Source of the DNA: Myxococcota bacterium
GTDB taxonomy: Bacteria; Myxococcota_A; UBA9160; PR03
Assembly: GCA_030066475.1 (NCBI GenBank)
Contig: JASJBO010000105.1
Location: forward strand, 1 to 37,609
DNA length: 37,609 nt
Direction of reading: 5' to 3'
Shown here: in pieces, positions 10,456 to 19,081 of the stretch
How the letters are laid out: each line of letters opens with the position of its first letter
How positions within the stretch are numbered: position 1 is the stretch's first letter
Translations under genes and position numbers: made by a program
Notes under the pieces: model-generated
What the model saw: the letters and a program-made list of their open reading frames with translations, nothing else
The model's database searches: none
Told to the model about the DNA's origin: nothing

Positions 10456-11537
10456 TGGCGGATCGCATCCTGGTGCTGGCGGGCGACGGAATCGGCCCGG
10501 AGGTGGTGCGCGAGGCGCGCCGCGTGCTCGAGGCGGTCGGGCCGGCGCACGGTCTGACGCTCGAGTTCGAGGAGGGGCTGATCGGCGGGGCGGCGATCGA
10601 CGCGGACGGCGAGCCGCTCCCCGACGCCGTGCTGGATCGCGCGCGCGCGAGCCGCGCGGTGCTGCTCGGCGCCGTGGGCGGTCCCAAGTGGGACGCGATG
10701 CCGGTCGAGCGGCGCCCCGAGAAGGGCCTGCTGCGCATCCGCAAGGAGCTGGGCCTGTTCGCCAACCTGCGGCCCGCCAGCGTGTTCCCGGCGCTGGTGG
10801 ACGCCTCGACGCTGCGCCGCGAGGTGGTCGACGGCATCGACCTGCTGGTGGTGCGCGAGCTCACGGGCGGGCTCTACTTCGGCGAGCCGCGCGGCCGCGC
10901 GCTGGTCGAGGGCCGCCGCGAGGCGCGCAACACGCTGGTCTACGACGAGCTCGAGATCGCGCGCATCACGCGCGTCGCCTTCGACTCGGCGCGGCGCCGG
11001 CGCAGCCACGTGACCCACGTGCACAAGGCCAACGTGCTCGAGACCTCGCAGCTCTGGGTGCAGGTGGTGGACGAGGTGGCGCGCGACTACCCCGACGTCG
11101 AGCTGGCCCACCAGCTGGTGGACTCGTGCGCCATGCTGCTGGTGCGCGACCCGCGCCGCTTCGACGTGATCGTGACCGGCAACCTGTTCGGCGACATCCT
11201 CTCCGACGAGGCCGCGATGATCACCGGCTCGCTCGGGATGCTGCCCTCGGCGAGCCTGGGGGAGGGCGGCGTCGGGCTCTACGAGCCGGTGCACGGCTCC
11301 GCGCCCGACATCGCCGGCAAGGACGCCGCCAACCCGCTGGCGACGATCCTGTCGGCGGCGATGCTCCTCGAGCACTCCCTCGACGCGCCCGCCGCCGCCG
11401 CCGCGGTGCGCGACGCGGTGACCGCGGTCCTGGCGGACGGCCACCGCAGCGCCGATCTGCTGCTGCCCGGCGAGGAGCGCGAGACGGTGGGATGCTCGGC
11501 GATGGGCGACCTCGTGTTGGAGCGGCTCGATGGCTGA
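10455..11537 (+). CDS. leuB: 3-isopropylmalate dehydrogenase
   Basis: LeuB oxidatively decarboxylates 3-isopropylmalate with NAD in leucine synthesis. The product has 360 residues, normal for the family. AGDGIGPEV is at the N-terminus. Then come the [16 protein letters not shown] substrate loop, [13 protein letters not shown], the [12 protein letters not shown] lysine motif, [26 protein letters not shown] with the metal aspartates, and the NAD-binding [13 protein letters not shown]. The ATG shares a base with the leuA stop (TGATG). leuC and leuD, needed for the intervening isomerisation, are not in the window. The 3' end overlaps the following Usg-like gene by 8 bp. Confidence 0.97.
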
Positions 11538-12528
11538 GGGCTCCGGCTTCCGGGTCGTGGTGTTCGGCGCCACCGGGGCGCTGGGTTCCGAGGTGATCGC
11601 GGTGCTCGACGAGCACCGCTTTCCGATCCGCGAGCTGGTGCCGGTGGCGAGCGACCGCTCGCTCGGCTGCGACGTCGAGATCGGCGACCAGGTGCTGCCG
11701 GTGGAGACCGAGGTGAGCCTGCGCGGCGCCGACTTCCTGTTCCTGTGCGCGCCGCCCGAGCCCTCGCTCGAGCTGGCCGCCGAGGCGCTGCGCCAGTCGG
11801 TCCCGGCGGTGGACCTGTCGGGCGGCCTGGTGCGCCGCGACGAGGTGCCGCTGCTGGTGGCCGACGTCCACCAGCCGCCGGACCAGCTCGGCGCGCCGCT
11901 GCTGGCCACGCCGCCCGGGCCCGCGCTCGCCTGGCTGCACGTGCTGCTGCCGCTGCATCGCGAGCTGGGGCTGCGCCGCGTCGTCGCGACCACCGTCGAG
12001 GCCGCCTCCTGGGGCGGTCGCGGCGGCATCGAGTCGCTCTCGCGCGAGACGCTGGCGCTGTTCAACCAGCGCGAGCTGCCGGATCCGGACGTGTTCGGGC
12101 GCCCCGTCGCGTTCGACTGCATCCCCGAGATCGGCGAGGTCGCTCCCGACGGCAGCACCGAGCGCGAGAGCGGACTCGCGGCCGCCGTGGGTCGCCTGCT
12201 CGGCGCCGACGTGGCGATTGCGGTGCAGGCCGTCCAGATGCCGACCTTCTCGGGCGATGGCACGACCTTCGCGCTCGAGACCGAGCGGCCCGCCGACCCC
12301 GCCGCGGTGACCGAGCTGCTGCGCAAGAGCGCCAACATCGAGCTCGAGGACCCCGAGCGCGGTCCCACCACGCGTGCGGCAGCGGGGCGCGACGAGGTGC
12401 TGGTGGGCCGCGTGCGGAGCGATCCCTCGCGCCCGGGCGGCCTGCTGCTGTGGGTGGCGGCCGACTCGCTGCGGCTGGCGGCCGCGAACGCCGTGCGCCT
12501 CGTCGAGGCCCGCCTGCGCACCCACTGA
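11530..12528 (+). CDS. usg: USG-1-like paralog of aspartate-semialdehyde dehydrogenase, active site lost
   Basis: The 332-residue product has the overall Asd fold: N-terminal [20 protein letters not shown], the [11 protein letters not shown] type segment, and the central [17 protein letters not shown]. Every key catalytic position I can align is changed, however. The NPNC(S/T)T cysteine motif reads TPPGPA (residues 127-132, Gly130 in place of Cys). The DNSSAFR phosphate-binding motif reads DLSGGLV. The substrate arginine is Gln236. The catalytic histidine of the (F/x)xGHS motif is Asp243 (SGDG). This pattern matches the E. coli Usg type of non-enzymatic homolog, whose role is unclear. The gene lies between leuB and truA, where other bacteria carry asd or asd-usg; no functional asd is present here. 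Automated annotation as asd would be misleading. Confidence 0.85.
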   Translation: MAEGSGFRVVVFGATGALGSEVIAVLDEHRFPIRELVPVASDRSLGCDVEIGDQVLPVETEVSLRGADFLFLCAPPEPSLELAAEALRQSVPAVDLSGGLVRRDEVPLLVADVHQPPDQLGAPLLATPPGPALAWLHVLLPLHRELGLRRVVATTVEAASWGGRGGIESLSRETLALFNQRELPDPDVFGRPVAFDCIPEIGEVAPDGSTERESGLAAAVGRLLGADVAIAVQAVQMPTFSGDGTTFALETERPADPAAVTELLRKSANIELEDPERGPTTRAAAGRDEVLVGRVRSDPSRPGGLLLWVAADSLRLAAANAVRLVEARLRTH

Positions 12529-12534
12529 CTCGCC

Positions 12535-13314
12535 GTGCGCAACTTCCGCCTGGTCCTCGAGTACGACGGCACCGCGTTCGAGGGCTGGCAGACGCAGGCG
12601 CGGCGCGGGGCCGAGGCGGGCGCGGAGGCGCCCCGCACCGTGCAGGGCATCCTGGAGGCCGTCCTCGAGCAGGTGACCGGCGTGCGGGCGCCAGTGCACG
12701 GAGCCGGTCGCACCGATGCGGGGGTGCACGCGCTCGGGCAGGTCGCGAACGTCGCGCTCGAGACCCGGCTCGAGCCCGCCGAGCTGCAGCGCGCGCTCAA
12801 CGCCGTGCTGCCGCGCGACCTGGCCGTACGCGCGCTCGACGTGGTGCCCGACGCCTTCCACGCGCGCCGCGACGCGCGCGGCAAGCGCTACGTCTACCGG
12901 CTGTGGACCGGCGTCGTCCGCTCTCCCGCGCGCGCCCGCACCCACGCCTGGGTGCAGCCGCCGCTCGATCGCGACGCCATGCGCCGCGCCGCGCGCGACC
13001 TCGAGGGCACCCACGACTTCGCCAGCTTCCAGGCCGCCGGGTCCGGCCCGAAGACCACCGTGCGCACGCTCACGCGGGTCGCCCTCGAGGGCGGTCCCGG
13101 TGACGAGCTGCGGATCGTGGTCGAGGGCAGCGGCTTCCTGCGCCACATGGTGCGCAATCTGGTCGGCACCCTGCTCGAAGTGGGGCGCGGCAAGCGCGAT
13201 GCGGGCTCGATGCCGGCGCTGCTGGCGGCGCGCGATCGCGCGCTGGCAGGGGCCACGGCGCCGGCCCGGGGGCTCGTGCTGGAGCGGGTGGACTACGCAG
13301 AGCAGTCCGAGTGA
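12535..13314 (+). CDS. truA: tRNA pseudouridine synthase A (positions 38-40)
   Basis: TruA converts uridines 38-40 of the tRNA anticodon arm to pseudouridine. The product has 259 residues. The N-terminal [11 protein letters not shown] and the catalytic motif [14 protein letters not shown] (aspartate at residue 61) are clear. [24 protein letters not shown] and the C-terminal [22 protein letters not shown] complete the family pattern. There is a small alanine/glutamate-rich insertion between FEGWQ and TVQG (about residues 22-34). The GTG at 12535, 6 bp after usg, is the likely start. It is the last gene of the ilvC-to-truA run, and the leuB-(asd/usg)-truA arrangement is common in Proteobacteria. 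Confidence 0.95.
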   Translation: MRNFRLVLEYDGTAFEGWQTQARRGAEAGAEAPRTVQGILEAVLEQVTGVRAPVHGAGRTDAGVHALGQVANVALETRLEPAELQRALNAVLPRDLAVRALDVVPDAFHARRDARGKRYVYRLWTGVVRSPARARTHAWVQPPLDRDAMRRAARDLEGTHDFASFQAAGSGPKTTVRTLTRVALEGGPGDELRIVVEGSGFLRHMVRNLVGTLLEVGRGKRDAGSMPALLAARDRALAGATAPARGLVLERVDYAEQSE

Positions 13315-13372
13315 CGCCGGTTCCCCCGGAGGGGCGGACGGGACCGGTCGGCCAGCAGCCTCCGGCCCATTT

Positions 13373-13390
13373 CGCCCGCCAATCCGGGCG
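13373..13390 (+). other. Small inverted repeat between truA and the rplM promoter
   Basis: CGCCCG and CGGGCG form a 6-bp stem around a 6-base loop, 18 bp upstream of the putative rplM -35 box and 58 bp after the truA stop. There is no T-tract, so it is a weak candidate for termination of the truA transcript. The rest of 13315-13407 shows no other clear signal. Confidence 0.3.
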
Positions 13391-13407
13391 GTTGGGCCGG
13401 CTTCGGC

Positions 13408-13436
13408 TTGACGGCGAGGGGGCGTCCGGCTACACA
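13408..13436 (+). promoter_or_regulatory. Candidate sigma70 promoter for rplM-rpsI
   Basis: TTGACG (13408-13413), a 17-bp spacer and TACACA (13431-13436) sit 30 bp upstream of the rplM ATG. The -35 matches consensus at five of six positions; the -10 keeps T1, A2 and A4. Spacing and -35 type are the same as in the ilvC and pyrG promoters of this window. Confidence 0.55.
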
Positions 13437-13466
13437 ACGCCGATCCCTGGTCCCGGAGACCGATCG

Positions 13467-13922
13467 ATGCCTGCTGCCAAGCCCTCGCGACCGACCCGAA
13501 GCGCGCGCCCCGGCGACGTGGAGCGCCGCTGGCTGGTCGTGGACGCTGCCGACCAGACCCTCGGGCGGCTCGCCTCGCGGGTGGCCTCGATCCTGCGCGG
13601 CAAGCACCGGGCCTGGTACACGCCACATGCCGACGCCGGCGACTTCGTCGTGGTGGTGAACGCCGAGAAGGTGAAGCTCACCGGCCGCAAGCGCGAGCAG
13701 AAGACCTACTACCGCCACTCGGGCTGGGCCGGCGGGCTCAAGACGCGCACCGCCGACCAGGTGCTCGGCGGCGCCCATCCCGAGCGCGTGATCGAGCAGG
13801 CCGTGCGCGGCATGCTGCCCCACAACTCGCTGGGCCGGAAGCTCTACCGCAAGCTCAAGGTCTACCCCGGCCCCGAGCATCCGCACGCCGCCCAGAAGCC
13901 GGAGGAGCTGAGCCTTGGCTGA
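13467..13922 (+). CDS. rplM: 50S ribosomal protein L13
   Basis: L13 is an early assembly protein of the large subunit. The product has 151 residues, about ten more than usual, because of a basic N-terminal extension ([16 protein letters not shown]) before the conserved [59 protein letters not shown] and the [24 protein letters not shown] tail are canonical. The ATG at 13467 has GGAG eight bases upstream. The frame is open further upstream, but that stretch holds the promoter and shows no L13 homology. The 3' end overlaps rpsI by 8 bp. Confidence 0.97.
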   Translation: MPAAKPSRPTRSARPGDVERRWLVVDAADQTLGRLASRVASILRGKHRAWYTPHADAGDFVVVVNAEKVKLTGRKREQKTYYRHSGWAGGLKTRTADQVLGGAHPERVIEQAVRGMLPHNSLGRKLYRKLKVYPGPEHPHAAQKPEELSLG

Positions 13923-14310
13923 GGCCGCCGTCGATCTCTCGACCGGGAAGCGCAAGACCGCCGTGGCGCGGGTGTCGCTGGTGCCCGGAACCGGAAACGT
14001 CCTCGTCAACGGCCGCCCGATCGACGAGTACTTCGGCCGCGAGGTGCTGCGCACGCTGGTGCGCCAGCCGCTCGACCTGCTGAACCTGACCTCGCAGTAC
14101 GACGTCAAGGCCACCGTGAAGGGTGGCGGTCCCACGGGGCAGGCCGGTGCGCTGCGCCACGGCATCTCGCGGGCGCTCGTCGGCATCGACCCCAACTTCC
14201 GGCCGCAGCTCAAGCGCGGCGGCTTCCTGACCCGCGACGCGCGCAAGAAGGAGCGCAAGAAGTACGGGCAGCGCGGCGCGCGTGCCCGTTTCCAGTTCTC
14301 GAAGCGCTGA
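13915..14310 (+). CDS. rpsI: 30S ribosomal protein S9
   Basis: S9 is a small-subunit head protein whose C-terminal tail contacts P-site tRNA. The product has 131 residues. [23 protein letters not shown], the [13 protein letters not shown] segment, [19 protein letters not shown] and the basic C-terminus ending in FQFSKR are diagnostic. Translation most likely starts at TTG 13915, which lies seven bases after a strong GGAGGAG and inside the 3' end of rplM. This strict rplM-rpsI overlap implies coupled, equimolar synthesis. A GC-rich hairpin follows after 26 bp. Confidence 0.97.
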   Translation: MAEAAVDLSTGKRKTAVARVSLVPGTGNVLVNGRPIDEYFGREVLRTLVRQPLDLLNLTSQYDVKATVKGGGPTGQAGALRHGISRALVGIDPNFRPQLKRGGFLTRDARKKERKKYGQRGARARFQFSKR

Positions 14311-14336
14311 GCGCCGGGTCCAGAGCAGTTCCTTTC

Positions 14337-14371
14337 GACGGGAGGCCCAGGCGGGCCTCCCGTCGTCGTTT
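14337..14371 (+). terminator. Rho-independent-like terminator after rpsI
   Basis: A perfect 12-bp stem (GACGGGAGGCCC and GGGCCTCCCGTC) closes an AGGC tetraloop, followed by GTCGTTT. The short, interrupted T-run makes it a weak-tailed but otherwise classic intrinsic terminator. It ends the rplM-rpsI transcript 35 bp before argC. Confidence 0.75.
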
Positions 14372-14405
14372 CAGCCCTCGGCGGGCCCCATCGGAGGAGA
14401 CAGCC

Positions 14406-15443
14406 ATGCAGGTCGCAGTGGTCGGAGCCAGTGGCTACACCGGGCTCGAGCTGATCCGCGTGCTGCTGCGCCATCCCGAGGTCGAGCTGTGCGCGGTCAC
14501 CTCCGAGCGCCGCGCCGGCGAGCCGGTGGGCGAGGCGTTCCCTGCGCTGCGCGGGCTGCTCGACCTGCGCTTCGAGGCGGCCGACCCGAGCCGCCTGGCG
14601 GGCCGGGCAGAGCTCGCCTTCACGGCGCTGCCCCACGCGGCCTCGGCGCCCATCGTGCGCGACCTGCGCAAGGCCGGGGTGCCCGTCGTCGACCTCTCGG
14701 CCGACTTCCGGCTGCGCGACGCCGAGACCTACGCCGCCTGGTACGGCCCCCACGCGGCCCCCGAGCTGCTGCCGGGGGCCGTCTACGGCCTCCCCGAGCT
14801 GCACCGCGAGGCGATTCGCTCCGCCGAGCTCGTGGCCGCTCCCGGCTGCTATCCCACCTCCGTGCTGCTGCCGCTGGTGCCGTTCCTGCGGCGCGGGCTG
14901 CTCGAGCCCGGGGCGATCGCCGTGGACTCGAAGTCGGGCGTCTCGGGCGCCGGGCGCAAGGCCGAGGAGGCCTATCTGTTCGCCGAGCTGGGCGAGAACT
15001 GCCGCGCCTACAAGGCCGGGCACGCCCACCGCCACGTCCCCGAGATCGAGGAGCAGGCGGGCCTCGCAGCCGGGGGCGCCGTGGCCGTGACCTTCGTCCC
15101 CCACCTGCTCCCCGTGGTCCGCGGCATCGCGACCTCGATCTACGGCAGGCTGCGCCAGCCGCTCTCGAGCGAAGACGCCCTCGCGGTGCTGGCCGACGCC
15201 TACGGAGACGAGCAGTTCGTACGCGTCCTGCCGGCCGGTGAGACACCCAGCCTCGCCTCGGTGCGCGGCAGCAACTTCTGCGACGTCGGCGCGGTGGTGG
15301 ACGAGCGCAGCGGGACGCTGGTGCTGCTCTCCGCGATCGACAACCTGGTGAAGGGTGCGGGCGGCCAGGCCGTGCAGTGCATGAACCTGATGCGCGGGCT
15401 CGACGAGTCGCTGGGGCTCACCGAGGCGCCCCTCGTGCCGTAG
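14406..15443 (+). CDS. argC: N-acetyl-gamma-glutamyl-phosphate reductase
   Basis: ArgC reduces N-acetylglutamyl phosphate to the semialdehyde with NADPH in arginine synthesis. The product has 345 residues, normal length. The N-terminal GASGYTGLELIRVLLRHPE binds NADP. The catalytic cysteine is residue 148 in APGCYPTS, and SKSGVSGAGRK, AGHAHRHVPEIEE and VPHLLPVVRGI follow. The ATG at 14406 has a strong GGAGGAG site. It follows rplM-rpsI, an association common in Deltaproteobacteria, but a terminator-like hairpin separates them, so argC may depend on readthrough or on a weak promoter that I cannot see. Its TAG stop forms the first bases of the dispersed repeat that follows. Confidence 0.97.
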   Translation: MQVAVVGASGYTGLELIRVLLRHPEVELCAVTSERRAGEPVGEAFPALRGLLDLRFEAADPSRLAGRAELAFTALPHAASAPIVRDLRKAGVPVVDLSADFRLRDAETYAAWYGPHAAPELLPGAVYGLPELHREAIRSAELVAAPGCYPTSVLLPLVPFLRRGLLEPGAIAVDSKSGVSGAGRKAEEAYLFAELGENCRAYKAGHAHRHVPEIEEQAGLAAGGAVAVTFVPHLLPVVRGIATSIYGRLRQPLSSEDALAVLADAYGDEQFVRVLPAGETPSLASVRGSNFCDVGAVVDERSGTLVLLSAIDNLVKGAGGQAVQCMNLMRGLDESLGLTEAPLVP

Positions 15444-15445
15444 CT

Positions 15446-15496
15446 GGTGGACTTCGCTCGCCTGCGGCTCGCTGCGCGCGCCCTTCGGGCGCTTGC
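15446..15496 (+). repeat. 51-bp dispersed repeat, copy 1 (tandem pair, unit A)
   Basis: This is the first of two identical head-to-tail 51-bp units. It begins GGTGGACTTCGCTCGCC and ends GGGCGCTTGC. With the preceding CT it follows directly on the argC TAG stop (15441-15443). It contains a GCGCCC-TTC-GGGCGC hairpin. Other copies lie at 15497, 20227 and, inverted, 36190. Confidence 0.95.
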
Positions 15497-15547
15497 GGTG
15501 GACTTCGCTCGCCTGCGGCTCGCTGCGCGCGCCCTTCGGGCGCTTGC
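15497..15547 (+). repeat. 51-bp dispersed repeat, copy 2 (tandem pair, unit B)
   Basis: An exact duplicate of unit A, directly abutting it. The unit is 17 codons long and has no stop in one forward frame, so tandem copies extend a spurious open frame. Ten bases after it comes TGCCGCGCAGACTCC (15558-15572), which is also found four bases after copy 3; the full element may therefore extend beyond 51 bp. Confidence 0.95.
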
Positions 15548-15584
15548 AAGGGGCTTCTGCCGCGCAGACTCCCTGCAGCCAGGT

Positions 15585-15613
15585 TTGACCCGGTGCCGGG
15601 AGCGGAGTATAAG
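15585..15613 (+). promoter_or_regulatory. Strong sigma70 promoter for pyrG
   Basis: TTGACC (15585-15590), a 17-bp spacer and TATAAG (15608-15613) match consensus at five of six positions in each box. This is the best promoter in the window and lies in an AT-richer spot. Transcription would start near 15620, about 236 nt before the pyrG ATG. Confidence 0.75.
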
Positions 15614-15855
15614 TCTCGAAACCGACTCCAGGCCGAACATGATGCAGTGGGCCTCGACGGCCGCGTCGCGTCGCTCCGTCCCGCGGGAGCGTCCGGCGGC
15701 GGCAGCGGCGTGAGCCGCAACCGCGTTTCGAATTCCCGAGTCCTCCGCCTCCCCCGATCGGCGGCCGCACGGCGTGCCCCCTGTGGCAGACGCGCGTGCC
15801 GGGCCCTCCCGGGGGGGTGCGTCGAGCGCTCGACCGCATCCACTCCGGGGGGAGC
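15614..15855 (+). promoter_or_regulatory. Long untranslated leader of pyrG with inverted repeats
   Basis: This 242-bp stretch has no convincing gene. It contains several self-complementary stretches. One is GCTCC...GGAGC around 15677. Another is CCGGG-CCCT-CCCGG (15799-15812), followed by a run of G. A third is the perfect 14-bp palindrome GTCGAGCGCTCGAC (15821-15834), just before the start codon. A 24-codon frame (ATG 15639 to 15713) has no good ribosome-binding site. There is no GGGC initiation sequence as in the Gram-positive CTP-sensing pyrG attenuator. A regulatory role is possible but unproven. Confidence 0.4.
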
Positions 15856-17450
<1,595 letters not shown>

Positions 17451-17463
<13 letters not shown>

Positions 17464-17480
17464 GGGCCGAGGGGCTGAGG
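17451..17480 (+). repeat. 15-bp tandem duplication across the pyrG stop codon
   Basis: GCCGAGGGGCTGAGG occurs twice head to tail (17451-17465 and 17466-17480). The TGA inside the first unit (17461-17463) is the pyrG stop, and the second unit repeats it outside the gene. This looks like a small slippage duplication. Confidence 0.9.
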
Positions 17481-17537
17481 GCCCGCGGCCGGCGCCTTGC
17501 GCTCGGCCGGCGCGTCGCCTAGAAACCGCCTGACGGT

Positions 17538-17613
17538 GGGACGTTAGCTCAGTTGGGAGAGCGCCGTGTTCACACCGCGGAGGTCACTGGTTCGAGCCCA
17601 GTACGTCCCACCA
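17538..17613 (+). tRNA. tRNA-Val (anticodon CAC)
   Basis: This 76-nt cloverleaf folds fully. The acceptor stem is GGGACGT with ACGTCCC. The D stem is GCTC/GAGC with an 8-base loop. The anticodon stem is CCGTG/CGCGG (one G-U pair) with loop TTCACAC, giving anticodon CAC at 17571-17573. The T stem is ACTGG/CCAGT with loop TTCGAGC, followed by discriminator A73 and an encoded CCA. The CAC anticodon reads GUG, a frequent valine codon in this GC-rich genome. It lies 74 bp after pyrG and is convergent with pyk, 22 bp away. No integrase or att-like duplication is seen around it. Confidence 0.96.
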
Positions 17614-17635
17614 CCGTCCCCCGCAGCACCCGCCC

Positions 17636-19036
17636 TCAGCCGAGCGTCTCCACGCGGATCGAGTTGGTCGATCCGAGCGTGCCGATCGGCGTGCCGAACA
17701 CCAGCACCAGCCGATCCCCCGGCTTCGAGATGCCGCGGCGCTTCGATTCCTTGTGCACGTTGGCGACGAGCTCCTCCACCTCGTTGCCGAAGTCGTGCCG
17801 CGAGGGATGGACGCCCCAGTAGAGCGCCATGCGCCGCAGCGCCGCCTCCTCGAGCGCCACCCCGTAGACCGGTCGAGTCGGCCGGGCCTGGGAGATCAGC
17901 CGCGCCGTCTCGCCGCTCGTGCTCAGGACCACGATCGAGTTCGCCTCGACTCGCTCGGCCACGTCGCAGGCCGCGCGCGCGATCGCCTCGGCGGTCGAGG
18001 GCCCCACGTCCGCCGGCTGCGGCGCGTAGTGCGGGCTCGCCTCGGCGGCCGCGATGATCCGGGCCATCGTGGCGCAGGCCAGCGCCGGGTGCTGGCCCGA
18101 CGCCGTCTCCGCCGAGAGCATCACCGCGTCGGCGCCGTCGAAGATGGCGTTGGCGACGTCGCTGGCCTCGGCCCGGGTGGGGCGCGGCGCCTCGACCATC
18201 GACTGGAGCATCTCGGTGGCCACGATCGCCGGCGTGTGCTTGTGGTGGCACACCTCGAGCACCTGCTTCTGCACCACGGGCACCGCCTCGGGCGAGAGCT
18301 CGACGCCGAGGTCGCCGCGCGCCAGCATCAGCGCGTCCGACACCTCCACGATCTCCTCGATCGCCGCGACGGCCCCCGGCGTCTCGATCTTGGGGATCAG
18401 CGCGGGAGGGCGCTCGACGTGCTCGCACAGGCCGCGCAGCTCGATCAGGTCGGCGGCGCTGCGGACGAACGAGAGGGCCACGTAGTCCACGCCCATCTCG
18501 AGGCCGAAGGCGAGGTCCTTGCGGTCCTGGTCGGTGATCGACGCCACCTGGATCTTGTCGGACGGGAGGTTGGCGCCCTGCCGGGCGCGCAGCGGGCCGC
18601 CGTGCTCGACGTGGCACAGCAGCGCGGCCTCCTCCAGCTCCTGCACGCGCAGCTCGATCTCGCCGTCTCCGAGCAGGATCCGGTCGCCCACGGCGAGGTC
18701 GCGCACGACGTGGTCGTAGCTCACGGCGATCGCATCGGCCGTGCCCGCGTCCCCGGGGATCACCCGGATGGTCCCGCCGGACTCGACCGCGTCGGGGCCG
18801 GTGCGACCGGTCCGGATCTTGGGCCCGCACAGGTCCTGGAGGATCGCGACGGACTTGCCGACCGCCGCGCCGGCGGCCTGGATCCAGTCGGCGCGCCGGG
18901 CGTGGTCGTCGTGGGTGCCGTGCGAGAAGTTCAGGCGGGCCACGTCCATGCCGGCCTCGACCAGCTCGCGGATGGCGGCCTCGGTGTCCGTCGCCGGGCC
19001 GACGGTGCAGACGATCTTGGCGTTCCGTGTCGGCAT
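17636..19036 (-). CDS. pyk: Pyruvate kinase
   Basis: Pyruvate kinase converts phosphoenolpyruvate and ADP to pyruvate and ATP, the last glycolytic step. The product has 466 residues. AKIVCTVGPATD and RLNFSHG start the barrel. The catalytic IPKIETPGAV lysine/glutamate motif, MLARGDLGVE and the MLQSMVEAPRPTRAEASDVANAIFDGADAVMLSAET signature (in two parts) follow. The C-terminal allosteric-type domain contains STSGETARLISQARP. The segment usually reading TKGPEIRTG reads LCGPKIRTG. Lys73 thus replaces the glutamate tied to K+ dependence, which suggests a K+-independent enzyme. The start is taken at ATG 19036; an in-frame ATG at 19048 would add four residues. Neither has a clear ribosome-binding site. 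It is divergent from ldhA, with a gap of about 45 bp. Confidence 0.96.
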   Translation of the reverse strand: MPTRNAKIVCTVGPATDTEAAIRELVEAGMDVARLNFSHGTHDDHARRADWIQAAGAAVGKSVAILQDLCGPKIRTGRTGPDAVESGGTIRVIPGDAGTADAIAVSYDHVVRDLAVGDRILLGDGEIELRVQELEEAALLCHVEHGGPLRARQGANLPSDKIQVASITDQDRKDLAFGLEMGVDYVALSFVRSAADLIELRGLCEHVERPPALIPKIETPGAVAAIEEIVEVSDALMLARGDLGVELSPEAVPVVQKQVLEVCHHKHTPAIVATEMLQSMVEAPRPTRAEASDVANAIFDGADAVMLSAETASGQHPALACATMARIIAAAEASPHYAPQPADVGPSTAEAIARAACDVAERVEANSIVVLSTSGETARLISQARPTRPVYGVALEEAALRRMALYWGVHPSRHDFGNEVEELVANVHKESKRRGISKPGDRLVLVFGTPIGTLGSTNSIRVETLG

Positions 19037-19069
19037 GCGCGGAATCATGCCACAGATCGGGTCCGGCGC

Positions 19070-19075
19070 TACGCT
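19070..19075 (+). promoter_or_regulatory. Possible -10 box giving a leaderless ldhA transcript
   Basis: TACGCT (19070-19075) keeps T1, A2 and T6 of a -10 element and ends six bases before the ATG at 19082. Transcription would then begin at or next to the start codon. No good -35 is seen, so this is a weak call. Confidence 0.3.
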
Positions 19076-19081
19076 CCGGGC

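Noticed and set aside
11530..12528. Functional aspartate-semialdehyde dehydrogenase (asd)
   Set aside because: Catalytic Cys and His and the substrate Arg are all replaced, and the frame is intact with no frameshift, so it is better read as a Usg-type homolog than as an active or recently broken asd.
15446..15547. Tandem 51-bp repeats as a CRISPR array or as a coding gene with 17-residue repeats
   Set aside because: The two units abut with no spacer, and other copies are dispersed singly. The open frame exists only because 51 is divisible by three; it has no ribosome-binding site and lies between genes.
15639..15713. 24-codon frame in the pyrG leader as a leader peptide
   Set aside because: No good ribosome-binding site and no pattern of regulatory codons; composition resembles background.
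17538..17613. tRNA-Val as an integration site for a mobile element
   Set aside because: No integrase gene and no duplicated tRNA 3' end nearby; flanking genes are ordinary housekeeping genes.
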